From a virus, in IMG/VR virus record IMGVR_UViG_3300037963_000895, positions 1 to 24,414 of that record: DNA of 24,414 bases; one strand, written 5' to 3'. Below, piece after piece: positions 1 to 7,282 of this stretch. Both the position numbers and the translations under genes were made by a program. A model generated the notes under the pieces. That model had not been told where the DNA came from. It did no database searches and saw only the letters and a list, made by a program, of their open reading frames with translations. The stretch's first letter is position 1; each line of letters begins with the position of its first letter.

Positions 1-1345
1 CACCAAGCTTCTCAGCCTTGCGTTTAGCAATGTTGCCAAGCTCGCCAAGCTCAGAGAACTTATTAAGTTTTTCTTTGCTAAACTTAAGTTCGTAGCCACC
101 ACCTTCAGCACGCTGAAACATATTCAACCCATCTTTTTGGTTGATTTGATCACTGATGTAGTTAGTTAGTGGACGACGAAGACTGTCAATAAGTCTTGTA
201 TGATCTTTGTCATACTTCTCGGCGTTAGAAGAAAGCTTTTTATAATCTGTTTCCGCCAGCTTGGCATTAGTTTTACGGCCTCCAAGATTAGTAATCTTCA
301 TGCGCTGAGTAGCGCTGTCTTTAAGTTCTTGGAGGTAATCCTTACTTGAAAGTTTATCTTCATAAAAAGCTAGCTTCTGAGTAAGTGGTCCATCATCCTT
401 ACCCAGTAGTTGCTTGTAGGCCTTTTGATCTAATTCCTTATCTTCAAGCTCACCTAAAATATTGTCACCGTCTACAGCAGGTTCAGTTTCTTGCGGACGG
501 TCCTCAGCATCAGGTTCTTGTAGATCAGGTATAGGTACGGTTTCTCTACCACCCTCTAGAGGGCGATTGATAGTGCCTGGTGCGTTAGGAGTACCACCGG
601 GTCCACCACCACGAGTCTCGTTAGGGTTACGACCAGTCGAAGGAGAAGTGTCTCCCACACCTGGACGTGGTTCAACACGACCAGTCGAAGGAAAAGTGTC
701 TCCCACACCTGGACGTGGTTCAACACGACGACCAGGTGCAGTCACACCGGGTGCAGTGGTATCTGTTTCACCAGGAAAAGCACTGGTTGATTCAGGAACC
801 TTCCCATATCTAGTGCCATCCTTATAGAACTGCTCACCTTCTCGTGTTGCGTAGTCACCCGCTGCGTTGACCTTGAGTCTTTTACCTACAACGCTTGCAG
901 CTTGTCTTTGGATCTTGAGGTCAGGGTTGTTGTCGAACTGACTGTTCAGAGTTTTCTGAAGGTAGTCATCGTTGAAATTTAAATTACCAGCAAGATCCTT
1001 AAGTTCTTTAGCTTCGTCACGAGTAAACTTATTGTCAGAGACCATCTGCTCCAACTTACTGTTGAACTTAGAGGTTAACTCTGCACGTCTTTCTCGCTCA
1101 TCATTACGCTGATCTTCGTTTGCATCATCGTAGAGCTTTGTGTATTGCTCGTTAAGCTGTACACGTGCACCCTTTTTCGATAGCTGCCTACGGATGTAGT
1201 TGATGTCAGTTTTAGAGGCACCCTTACTAAGTAGAAAATCTACATCCTTATTTCCGAAAACACCTTTGTTGCCAAGTACACCTTTAATGTCCCAAGAGTC
1301 AAAGGTTTCAGCGTATTTTTTCTTTTGACTTTCTGTTAATGCCAT
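1..1345 (-). CDS. Large unidentified protein, partial (runs off left edge), Pro/Gly-rich linker
   Basis: An ATG at 1345 opens a frame with no stop through 448 codons to the window edge, so only the N-terminal part is present. It starts MALTESQKKKYAETF. Residues 1-185 are charged, Lys/Glu/Asp-rich and probably helical. Residues about 185-275 form a Pro/Gly/Thr-rich linker containing two copies of a 16-residue repeat (VEPRPGVGDT core, about 208-239). From about 290 onward the chain is again Lys/Glu-rich and helical. The gene begins 4 nt after the stop of the preceding small gene, so it is in the same operon, downstream of the ribonucleotide reductase genes and where T7-like phages move into virion genes. 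A virion, scaffold or internal protein is possible from position and composition, but I do not recognise the family. The uninterrupted frame and codon pattern make it a real gene; the function is unknown. Confidence 0.8.
   Translation of the reverse strand, partial: MALTESQKKKYAETFDSWDIKGVLGNKGVFGNKDVDFLLSKGASKTDINYIRRQLSKKGARVQLNEQYTKLYDDANEDQRNDERERRAELTSKFNSKLEQMVSDNKFTRDEAKELKDLAGNLNFNDDYLQKTLNSQFDNNPDLKIQRQAASVVGKRLKVNAAGDYATREGEQFYKDGTRYGKVPESTSAFPGETDTTAPGVTAPGRRVEPRPGVGDTFPSTGRVEPRPGVGDTSPSTGRNPNETRGGGPGGTPNAPGTINRPLEGGRETVPIPDLQEPDAEDRPQETEPAVDGDNILGELEDKELDQKAYKQLLGKDDGPLTQKLAFYEDKLSSKDYLQELKDSATQRMKITNLGGRKTNAKLAETDYKKLSSNAEKYDKDHTRLIDSLRRPLTNYISDQINQKDGLNMFQRAEGGGYELKFSKEKLNKFSELGELGNIAKRKAEKLG
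629..724. repeat. 48-bp tandem repeat, two copies, inside a coding region
   Basis: Units 629-676 and 677-724 are identical except for one base (G versus A in the GAAGGRAAAG segment). The 48-bp length is a multiple of three, so the repeat adds 16 residues per copy to the Pro/Gly-rich linker of the partial protein on the minus strand without breaking frame. Near-identity indicates a recent duplication and predicts copy-number variation among relatives. Confidence 0.95.
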
Positions 1346-1349
1346 TGGT

Positions 1350-1511
1350 TCATTGTTCCATACGATCAATTAACCACTCCACAACAGAACGTTGACCAGA
1401 GCGGTACATGATTTTTTCAATTGAATCTTCAGGAGTAGGTGTAACGGGTGGAAACCTATCTTCCATTTCAGTTAGTACAGCTCTAGCCTCCATTCCGAAG
1501 ACCTCAAGCAT
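1350..1511 (-). CDS. Small conserved-looking hypothetical protein (53 aa)
   Basis: The frame from ATG 1511 encodes MLEVFGMEARAVLTEMED followed by a C-terminus with a SGQRSVVEWLIDRMEQ segment. An earlier in-frame ATG at 1529 would add six residues; 1511 gives the short overlap with the nrdB stop that is typical of this phage. No transmembrane segment is visible. The acidic helix and the GQRSVVEWL stretch recall small proteins that I have seen near the replication/virion boundary of marine podoviruses, but I cannot name a family. It sits between nrdB and the large left-edge gene and ends 4 nt before the latter starts, so it is co-transcribed with both. Confidence 0.65.
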   Translation of the reverse strand: MLEVFGMEARAVLTEMEDRFPPVTPTPEDSIEKIMYRSGQRSVVEWLIDRMEQ

Positions 1512-2217
1512 ATTGGGGGAGATTGACATTGCTGTGTTCAAAGAATGCAGGCATTCTTCCTGCCTTGGTTTCTGCTAGTTCAGGTGCTTTGCCTTCATAC
1601 ATAAGACGATCACTAGAAGCAAGCCAGAATTGTTTATCTAAATGTTTATCAGATGATTTACCCAAAGGTTGCATCACCCAATTGATAGTTGCCTTCCGGA
1701 GTTTATCAAGAGAAGGACTGATGTTATACCCCAGCTCAGTATGAACCAGACTATTGGTAGCCACATGAATTTGTTCATCTCGACTGATGTCAGCACTTAC
1801 TGTTCGCATACCAGCGTCACCATTAAAGCGAAAGAATGGTAGAAGAACGAAGAAAATTGCACGCTCGGCAACCATCGCTTTGGTGATCGTGTGATCAGGA
1901 TGCGCTTCCCAAGCAGCTTTGAGTTTGAGGGCTTCAGCTTCCGCTTTCTCATCAACGCCGTAAGCAGAGGCAATGTAACCAAGTGCCACGTCGTGGTTCT
2001 CTTCGTCGGTGACATTAGATCGCAGGAGATCACGCGATGCTTTCGGTACGTCAGTGGATAAAGCATCAGTAATAAAATCTCCCACAGGTAGTTCCATATG
2101 TCGCAATGCAAGAGCACGGAGGATCGCTTCCTCCGCACCTTGTTTGCATGTACCAGCACTCACTTGTACTGGTGTCCATTTTCTTTTTCGAGCAAGTAGT
2201 TTTTGATACGGATTCAT
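1504..2217 (-). CDS. nrdB: Class I ribonucleotide reductase small (beta) subunit, ferritin-like diiron fold
   Basis: Start ATG 2217 overlaps the nrdA stop as ATGA, a coupled arrangement; an upstream in-frame TTG at 2226 is less likely. The 237-residue protein shows the ferritin-like metal-ligand pattern twice. Numbered from the TTG, E45 lies 30 residues before E75-x-x-H78, and E121 lies 30 residues before E151-x-x-H154. The C-terminus (FFEHSNVNLPQYA) resembles the flexible tail by which beta subunits dock on alpha. The position four residues after the first ligand histidine, which carries the radical tyrosine in E. coli NrdB (H118/Y122), is leucine here, so a conventional tyrosyl radical is not expected. 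This agrees with published reannotation of cyanopodovirus P-SSP7 RNR as class I with a tyrosine-less beta subunit. It works with NrdA next door to make dNDPs for phage DNA synthesis. The family call is strong; the cofactor type is inference. Confidence 0.85.
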   Translation of the reverse strand: MNPYQKLLARKRKWTPVQVSAGTCKQGAEEAILRALALRHMELPVGDFITDALSTDVPKASRDLLRSNVTDEENHDVALGYIASAYGVDEKAEAEALKLKAAWEAHPDHTITKAMVAERAIFFVLLPFFRFNGDAGMRTVSADISRDEQIHVATNSLVHTELGYNISPSLDKLRKATINWVMQPLGKSSDKHLDKQFWLASSDRLMYEGKAPELAETKAGRMPAFFEHSNVNLPQYA

Positions 2218-3596
2218 TCTTGACAATCACATTGAGGTTCTAGAGAAGACTCCTCAAACAGGTTGGCAAGATAGTCATCAATGTCGTCATCACCCAAAGC
2301 GGCGTACGCACTTGACTTATCCTGCACATCACCCATTACTTGGAGCGAGTAGTAGAGGGAAGTCTGGGGCGATTCCAGCCACTCTTCAATAAAAGACTCA
2401 TCCATAGTGACCATGTCTGACCACCAATTTTGTGAGTACCCGTGAAGAAGTCCAGTCCTATCCAACAAAAGCATAATGTTGTCGGATACTTTCTTGAATG
2501 CCTCCCATCCGACAGCAGAGGCAATTTCTACGTCACCGTAGTTATATGTTTGGACACCAAAGGTGCCACTGTCCCTATCAACAGTGGTAGCAATAGGCGG
2601 TGCAATTTCAGGGGTAGAAGTAAACCCATCAACATCCTGTGAGCGGTAGCTACAAGACGCTGTGGGGGCGATTGCAAAGGCACGGACCATGTTGTTCTGC
2701 CTGGCAATTTGAGCAGCTGCTTCAATGCCATCACGCAGTTGTTTAGCAAGCTCGAATGCTGGAGATGCTTTTACCAGTCCTGAATTGAGAGATTCCAGGG
2801 CGTCTCCGAATTGGTTGTAGGTGATTCCATATCGCCTAAGAAGGTTAGCGAGTCCAAGCATCCCGAGTCCGACTTGACGGTCGGTTTCAGCTGGGAGATA
2901 CTCTCCTGTATCACCGACACCAGTTCGAGAGTGGAGCTTGCACAGCTCCGACATACCCTGAACGAAAGCTTGCGGGATGTTGTCGAACTCACAGGCAGCG
3001 AGATTGATATGTTCAAGCAAGCACGTTCCGCGTGATCGCAAGTAAACTTCAAGGCAGACATTTCCATAGATTCGTTGTCCTTCATTGTCATACTTAACTT
3101 TGTTGAGCCATACATCACCACGCTTCATGCTGTTCAGTAGCTTGACGCGAGTGACAACATCCATCTGTTCCCACCACTCTTCGTTGATGTCAACGCAACG
3201 CTTGACCCAAGGAAGTTGTTCACGTGGTGTATTGATGAACTCCTCAATGTCAGGATGATTGGCATCAAGGTGAAGGACAATTGCACCATTCTTGTATTTA
3301 CCACCACGACGCAAGACCTCATTCAAAGTAGAATAGATCTTCCCGAACGAGACAGGACCAGAGGCAACAAGCCCTTTGCCATTATCGTCTCCTTTGGCTC
3401 GGAGTTTGCTGAGGTGGATGGCAACCCCTGCTCCATTTCGCAAGGCGTGTGATGCGAATCGCCAGCTGGCTTCAATGCCTTCTGGACCTTCCATGGAATC
3501 TTCAACTACAAATACTGTGCACGACACAGGGAGACGGCCATCGGGATCATCAATCCACGATTGGACACGTCCAGTTCTAGAGATAAGTTCAGGCAT
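2214..3596 (-). CDS. nrdA: Class I ribonucleotide reductase large (alpha) subunit, compact form
   Basis: This 460-residue catalytic subunit reduces ribonucleotides to deoxyribonucleotides. Active-site features are in the expected order: C26 in LPVSC, the N179-x-C181-x-E183 finger-loop triad in GNVCLEV, the resolving C202 in NLAACEF, the PTASCS loop at 311-316, the tyrosine pair Y415-Y416 in SLYYSL that relays the radical from the beta subunit, and the C-terminal C456-D-C458 that re-reduces the site. The Tyr-Tyr pair and the adjacent beta gene make it class I rather than B12-dependent class II. It is much shorter than the roughly 760-residue E. coli protein and begins close to the catalytic barrel, so the N-terminal ATP-cone allosteric domain is missing. 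ATG 3596 overlaps the end of the MazG-like gene by 8 nt, and its stop overlaps nrdB. Confidence 0.92.
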   Translation of the reverse strand: MPELISRTGRVQSWIDDPDGRLPVSCTVFVVEDSMEGPEGIEASWRFASHALRNGAGVAIHLSKLRAKGDDNGKGLVASGPVSFGKIYSTLNEVLRRGGKYKNGAIVLHLDANHPDIEEFINTPREQLPWVKRCVDINEEWWEQMDVVTRVKLLNSMKRGDVWLNKVKYDNEGQRIYGNVCLEVYLRSRGTCLLEHINLAACEFDNIPQAFVQGMSELCKLHSRTGVGDTGEYLPAETDRQVGLGMLGLANLLRRYGITYNQFGDALESLNSGLVKASPAFELAKQLRDGIEAAAQIARQNNMVRAFAIAPTASCSYRSQDVDGFTSTPEIAPPIATTVDRDSGTFGVQTYNYGDVEIASAVGWEAFKKVSDNIMLLLDRTGLLHGYSQNWWSDMVTMDESFIEEWLESPQTSLYYSLQVMGDVQDKSSAYAALGDDDIDDYLANLFEESSLEPQCDCQE

Positions 3597-3972
3597 TTAC
3601 GAGATCGTTCAAAATAGGTGGTTGGTAGTTCGGTCCTTTCAAGACCTTGCCGTCAGCACGGCGGATTGGTTTACCGTCCAAACCAAGCTTGGACATGTTT
3701 GATTTATGGACACGATCAAGTGCTTCCTCTAGATCCCATTCCATATTTTCAGCGTATTGGAAGCAGACATAAACAAGATCTGCTAGCTCCTTTAGTTCAT
3801 TTTCGTACGGTTCATTCTCAACCGCTGAAGCAAACTCTTTAGCCTCTTCAGCGATCAAATCCCGTTGCATAGTCCGGTTCTCCATCGCGTTCTGGATTCC
3901 ATACGCCGACCGGAATTCGATTGCTTGATCGCTCAGACTTTTCGATCTGCAATGTGCAGTGGTGGAGTTCAT
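3589..3972 (-). CDS. MazG-like nucleoside triphosphate pyrophosphohydrolase
   Basis: From ATG 3972 the product is 127 residues. The segment RDLIAEEAKEFASAV followed by KELADLVYV gives the EExxE (E42, E43, E46) and ExxD (E62, D65) metal-binding pattern of all-alpha NTP pyrophosphatases (MazG/dUTPase-like). These hydrolyse (d)NTPs to monophosphates; cyanophage MazG proteins are thought to act on nucleotide pools or alarmone levels, which is inference here. The C-terminal part (LGLDGKPIRRADGKVLKGP) resembles the tail seen in phage members. The start is uncertain: the frame is open up to 4065, no ribosome binding site is evident, and the upstream DUF3310 gene overlaps by about 125 nt under this choice. 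Conserved-looking sequence begins near SLSDQAIEFRSAYGI. It precedes the RNR genes in the same nucleotide-metabolism cluster. Confidence 0.75.
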   Translation of the reverse strand: MNSTTAHCRSKSLSDQAIEFRSAYGIQNAMENRTMQRDLIAEEAKEFASAVENEPYENELKELADLVYVCFQYAENMEWDLEEALDRVHKSNMSKLGLDGKPIRRADGKVLKGPNYQPPILNDLVNA

Positions 3973-4147
3973 TTTCAAGATAGTGGATAGCCTTCTTAAG
4001 GTCTTGAGTCTTTGTGTTATTACTTTTGAAACCGGCTCTGCAAATATATTTAATAGCATTGCCAAGGTGGTAGTTGAGGTCTTGGTCTCTAATGAAATCC
4101 CATACTTCTATTTGACCTCGGGTGTAGTGGGTGGGTGATTCGGCCAT
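3848..4147 (-). CDS. DUF3310-domain protein (T7 gp1.7-like)
   Basis: ATG 4147 begins a 99-residue protein. Residues 6-62 (HYTRGQIEVWDFI, LNYHLGNAIKYICRAGFK, DLKKAIHYLENEL) are a clear DUF3310 domain, common in tailed phages and present in the T7 gp1.7 nucleotide kinase family. The roughly 38 residues after the domain are hydrophilic and unlike the rest. It overlaps the preceding small gene by 40 nt and lies between the exonuclease and the MazG-like/RNR genes, which fits a role in nucleotide metabolism. The domain call is confident; kinase activity is not established from the sequence. Confidence 0.8.
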   Translation of the reverse strand: MAESPTHYTRGQIEVWDFIRDQDLNYHLGNAIKYICRAGFKSNNTKTQDLKKAIHYLENELHHCTLQIEKSERSSNRIPVGVWNPERDGEPDYATGFDR

Positions 4148-4344
4148 TGTTTGATCAGATTAGTAACAGTATTAGATAGAACGAAGTTCTGCTTTTGAAG
4201 AGCAAGAAAGACCGTGATTAGATCTTTCTTATCTGCTTCAGGAAGTAGATCCTCTATCCTTCTCATCTTGAACTGTTGCTCCATCGTCAACTCTGTAACC
4301 GGGGGTGGGGGTCCAAGGAATGACTTGTCTGTTGATTGGGTCAT
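4108..4344 (-). CDS. Small cyanophage hypothetical protein (78 aa)
   Basis: The frame runs from ATG 4344; an ATG at 4284 is an alternative that would remove the Pro-rich leader and the overlap with the exonuclease 3' end would shrink. The core, from MEQQFKMRRIEDLLPEADK through LITVFLALQKQNFVLSNTV, looks like a helical small protein that I have met in cyanophages, including myoviruses, but it has no assigned function to my knowledge. No membrane segment or metal motif is visible. It overlaps the exonuclease by about 107 nt if 4344 is the true start. Confidence 0.65.
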   Translation of the reverse strand: MTQSTDKSFLGPPPPVTELTMEQQFKMRRIEDLLPEADKKDLITVFLALQKQNFVLSNTVTNLIKQWPNHPPTTPEVK

Positions 4345-5020
4345 AGTCTTCACAGGTAAGGATTCTTGCTAGACGTGCGTTCATCAATGCAGCGTCTTCA
4401 TCAAGCTCCTTATTTGCAAAGGCTTTCACAACTGTCTCCCAGCTGTAACCATCTTCGTCAAACAAAGCGACTGCACGTTTGACACCGATACCAGGGACAC
4501 CGCTGTAACCATCTGTTTGATCACCAGCCAGTGTCTGAATCAAGTGCCACTTAGCACCCTCCTCAGGTGTGATGTGGAGTGTCTCGTCTAGGTTGTAGAC
4601 ACGGCCTGGGATCTGACGCATGTCTTTGTCTGGACTGACAATGATGTTGCCAGGATTTGCAGTAGCGTAGATACCCATGGCATCATCAGCTTCAAGCTCA
4701 GGCATCCTGATAACTTCATAGTCATTTGCAAGTTCTGTAATTACGCGCCTGTATCCACAGGGCTTTTTACGATTCCGATGACCCTTGTAATCGGGAAAAA
4801 TTTTCTTCCTAAAATTCTTAGAGTCACTGAAAAACAAGATAAGTTCAGGCGTATCCCACAAGAACTCATTCTTGATTTTATTTAGTTCTTTTAGAACATT
4901 GTTGTACGCATCGCTAAATTTACTGGTGACAAGGATGACATCATCACCCCAGTCGATCTCCGTTTCAGCGGCAGCGCAGGATTTATAGACAATAAAGTCT
5001 GCATCTACCAGCAGTTTCAT
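4238..5020 (-). CDS. T7 gp6-like 5'-3' exonuclease (FEN/PIN family)
   Basis: The 260-residue product has the layout of flap-endonuclease-type 5' nucleases: an N-terminal acidic strand (LLVDADFIVYK, D6 and D8), the helical region with basic residues (NFRKKIFPDYKGHRNRKK), the acidic cluster ELEADDAMGIYA near 108-119, SPDKDMRQ near 129-136, and a helix-three-turn-helix DNA-binding motif GDQTDGYSGVPGIGVKRA near 164-181. In T7 this enzyme degrades host DNA, removes RNA primers and acts in recombination and concatemer formation. ATG 5020 overlaps the stop of the upstream nuclease gene as ATGA. Its position after DNA polymerase matches T7 gene 6. The C-terminal 20 residues are charged and overlap the next gene. 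Confidence 0.88.
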   Translation of the reverse strand: MKLLVDADFIVYKSCAAAETEIDWGDDVILVTSKFSDAYNNVLKELNKIKNEFLWDTPELILFFSDSKNFRKKIFPDYKGHRNRKKPCGYRRVITELANDYEVIRMPELEADDAMGIYATANPGNIIVSPDKDMRQIPGRVYNLDETLHITPEEGAKWHLIQTLAGDQTDGYSGVPGIGVKRAVALFDEDGYSWETVVKAFANKELDEDAALMNARLARILTCEDYDPINRQVIPWTPTPGYRVDDGATVQDEKDRGSTS

Positions 5021-5556
5021 TTACCCTGACCCACGTGAGTGAGTTGTTTAGACCAAAAATTTTCGAGCCCTGGTGGACAATGTGGTGGAGAGTTGGGTGC
5101 TGTCGTGAGTTGTTTCCATCTAATTCTCCAGTCCATGATGTCGCCGTAAGGAATGACAAGAACAGGGTAGATAGGAAGTTCTACATTGGAAGCGGTAGGA
5201 GTCTTCCAAGAATAAACACCTTTTCTACATTGATGATATTGGGCGAGTTTAACGTCAATCTCTACGAGTTGATCTTCAATTTTTAAAACAATGTCAGTCT
5301 TGCCATCGCATCCAGCGTTTCGGAAAACATCAGCTCCCTTCCATTCTGCGATAAGACAAACATAAAGTTCAGCAATATCACCCCTACGGTTAGTACTTAG
5401 CTCAGTGCGTAGCCGCCCAAGACTCTCCTTCGCTGGTTTCAGCTTCGATTGGGACTCTGAGGTTGTAGTATTCTCCAGCAGCGATTGCTGAGTATACCAA
5501 GGATGTTGATAAGTCTTCGGCGTGCTCTCTTGCACACTCGAATTGTAATTCGTCAT
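5017..5556 (-). CDS. PD-(D/E)XK-like nuclease of unknown specificity
   Basis: The longest frame is 179 residues from ATG 5556. Residues 57-106 contain a plausible PD-(D/E)XK core: NRRGDIAELYVCLIAEWKG (E63), CDGKTDIVL (D88) and VEIDVKLAQ (D101, K103), in a beta-alpha-beta spacing common to restriction-endonuclease-like and resolvase-like enzymes. Residues 1-45 are low in structure and lie inside the DNA polymerase 3' end. The start is doubtful: no ATG, GTG or TTG occurs in this frame between 5556 and the nuclease core, no good ribosome binding site precedes 5556, and the overlap with the polymerase is about 155 nt. Translation may depend on coupling to the polymerase. It could process recombination intermediates alongside the adjacent exonuclease; that is inference from position. 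Confidence 0.65.
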   Translation of the reverse strand: MTNYNSSVQESTPKTYQHPWYTQQSLLENTTTSESQSKLKPAKESLGRLRTELSTNRRGDIAELYVCLIAEWKGADVFRNAGCDGKTDIVLKIEDQLVEIDVKLAQYHQCRKGVYSWKTPTASNVELPIYPVLVIPYGDIMDWRIRWKQLTTAPNSPPHCPPGLENFWSKQLTHVGQGK

Positions 5557-6670
5557 GTATAAATGCTAGTTGTGATGCACACAACTTCGTTTGGTGGATA
5601 GTTTCGTCGTTGATAACAAGCCAACGCTTTGCAATTACACCGGCTCCTGACTGGAGCAGGTAGTTAAGGGCTTTGTGAGGACTATCTAGATTGATCTTCC
5701 GACCATCAATAGATTTTACAAAGCCACGTTTAGAAGCAATGTCAATGGCTTCCAATAGTTCAGCCATGCCAGGAATAGCAGCAACAAAGGCTTCTCTAAT
5801 CTCTGCTCCTTTCTTCTTTGCCTTAGCTGATGAAAGTTGTGGGTCATAGCTGTGCCCGATCTTTTCGTTACCAGCTCCATAGCACCAGGCATAGGTGATG
5901 GTTTTGATCTGCCTACGAGAGACACCTACTTTGTCAGCATTAACTTGATGGATGTCACCATTCAAGAGAACATCTGCAAAATGTGTGTCCCATTTAGATA
6001 AGTAATGCCCAAGCATTCTTAACTCAATACCACTAAGGTCAGCACCAACCATCACCTGTCCAGGTGTAGCGGTAAATAAAGCTCTGAACTCAAGATCACT
6101 AGGGACTTGCGCTAAGTTTGGCTTACGATGTGCACAACGATGTGTCGCTGTAGCAACCGAACAATGGTGGTGAATACGATTATGTTTCGTGGATAGTTTC
6201 AGCCATGCGTTCATGCCGTTCGACAGCATCCCAAGCATTTTCGTTACCGTCAAACATCTCGCAAACATCGTAGAAATCTCTGACCCAATCTCGGTCAGAA
6301 TAACTTCGTCCACGATGGGCTTCCCAGTAGCTGTCATCTGGGTTGGCTTCCAACCATAGTACGTTTGCAATATCCATGAGATGTGATCGCGAGAGGTAGG
6401 GTTTAGTTCTTTGAGTCGGGTGAAGGGTGCACCTTCGATGTAGCCGCTAGTTTTGTTATTTCGTTTTGGAGTGAATTCACTTCCTGCGACGTAAGGGTGT
6501 CGCGTGCGAAGTACTTCTTCAAGATCTTGAAGTTCTTGTTGGAGAGACGATGCAAGTTGCCATGCAGACCGCTCATCGAAATACCATCCATGTTGTTCTT
6601 GCGTAGCTAGTATTTGTGCAACCTTGTGCTCTAACGCGACCCACTCAGGTAGGGGTGGAAGTGTTCGCAT
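5402..6670 (-). CDS. Family A DNA polymerase, polymerase domain (T7 gp5-like), separate frame from its exonuclease domain
   Basis: This frame carries the T7-type polymerase domain: motif A GADLSGIELRML with the catalytic aspartate, motif B RRQIKTITYAWCYGAG with Lys and Tyr at the positions of T7 K522 and Y526, and motif C FIHDELQFEC with the second catalytic aspartate. Further T7 landmarks are NPTSRDHI, PNLAQVP and DGRKI. The last residues, ESWAATH, match the T7 C-terminus style. The frame is open back to 6736, but the first ATG is at 6670, without a ribosome binding site, inside the exonuclease-domain frame. The two frames overlap at 6631-6736 in a -1 relationship, so the likely native product is a fusion through frameshifting, or a single-base error in the CCCC run at 6652-6655. 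A natural split polymerase remains possible. Confidence 0.9.
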   Translation of the reverse strand: MRTLPPLPEWVALEHKVAQILATQEQHGWYFDERSAWQLASSLQQELQDLEEVLRTRHPYVAGSEFTPKRNNKTSGYIEGAPFTRLKELNPTSRDHISWILQTYYGWKPTQMTATGKPIVDEVILTEIGSEISTMFARCLTVTKMLGMLSNGMNAWLKLSTKHNRIHHHCSVATATHRCAHRKPNLAQVPSDLEFRALFTATPGQVMVGADLSGIELRMLGHYLSKWDTHFADVLLNGDIHQVNADKVGVSRRQIKTITYAWCYGAGNEKIGHSYDPQLSSAKAKKKGAEIREAFVAAIPGMAELLEAIDIASKRGFVKSIDGRKINLDSPHKALNYLLQSGAGVIAKRWLVINDETIHQTKLCASQLAFIHDELQFECAREHAEDLSTSLVYSAIAAGEYYNLRVPIEAETSEGESWAATH

Positions 6671-7146
6671 AGTTTGCGTGTAACGTTTACGTCTTGTATG
6701 CAGTATTCCTGCATTTCTTGTGACCACTCTTTCCAATCAGTGGTCTTACTGAAACATCCTTTGTATTCACCTAAGCGGTATCCCCAGGCTTCAAGAGAAT
6801 GCCTTCCACGTAATTGCAATGAGTGACGTGGATCGTTCTTTTTTGAATCTACTTTAAGAAGGTCCGTGTGATATAGCCGCGACAAAAGTAAGGTGTCAAC
6901 GACCAATGCTTTGCATTTAAACCACGGGTAAATTTTTTCAATAACTGGAATGTCATACGAAATAACATTGTGACCGCAGATAATGTCTGCTTCTTCAAGC
7001 AGTTGTATTCCGCGAACGATCGGCTCTTCAGAACCCTCGTCGTTAAATACATACGTCTCATTAACCTCCGAGTCATAAATGACCAAACAGTGAATACGGG
7101 TAACATCATTTAGAAGACCGTCCGTCTCCAGATCGAATACCAGCAT
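6631..7146 (-). CDS. DNA polymerase 3'-5' proofreading exonuclease domain (T7 gp5 N-terminal part)
   Basis: The 171-residue product matches the N-terminal exonuclease domain of T7-type polymerase. Exo I is LVFDLETDGL (D5, E7), Exo II is in CGHNVISYDIPV, and Exo III is in YCIQDVNVTRKL. All four catalytic acidic residues therefore appear intact, so proofreading should be functional. The frame ends eight residues after LCEHFHP, exactly where family members continue into the polymerase domain; that continuation is found in the overlapping -1 frame. ATG 7146 lies within the 3' part of a 58-residue overlapping gene. See the polymerase-domain entry for the split. Confidence 0.88.
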   Translation of the reverse strand: MLVFDLETDGLLNDVTRIHCLVIYDSEVNETYVFNDEGSEEPIVRGIQLLEEADIICGHNVISYDIPVIEKIYPWFKCKALVVDTLLLSRLYHTDLLKVDSKKNDPRHSLQLRGRHSLEAWGYRLGEYKGCFSKTTDWKEWSQEMQEYCIQDVNVTRKLCEHFHPYLSGSR

Positions 7147-7282
7147 GTTTCCAAACGTAAGTTTTGTCGATAAATTGTGCTTTCTTGATCATCTCCTCAG
7201 TAGGAGGATTAGGTGGCGTCAAAATCGCCTGCTGATGAGGAGATTCAAAAATCTGTTGACGGGTTGAATTGTTTTGATTCAT
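7106..7282 (-). CDS. Small hypothetical protein overlapping both neighbours (58 aa)
   Basis: ATG 7282 opens a frame MNQNNSTRQQIFESPHQQ through a Pro-rich middle (TPPNPPTEE) to a basic C-terminus ending at TGA 7106. It overlaps the end of the primase-helicase gene (7245) and the start of the polymerase exonuclease frame (7146), filling the 98-bp gap between them. An internal ATG at 7192 directly follows a GAGGAG, but the spacing is too short to be a good initiation site. I do not recognise a family; the position is like the small T7 genes between 4 and 5. Confidence 0.5.
   Translation of the reverse strand: MNQNNSTRQQIFESPHQQAILTPPNPPTEEMIKKAQFIDKTYVWKHAGIRSGDGRSSK

Noticed and set aside
462-827. 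Open frame of 121 codons on the plus strand with repeated Pro/Gly/Ser-rich segments
   Set aside because: It is the reverse frame of the 48-bp repeat and linker of the minus-strand protein, which is open from 1345 to the window edge. No plus-strand gene exists elsewhere in the window.
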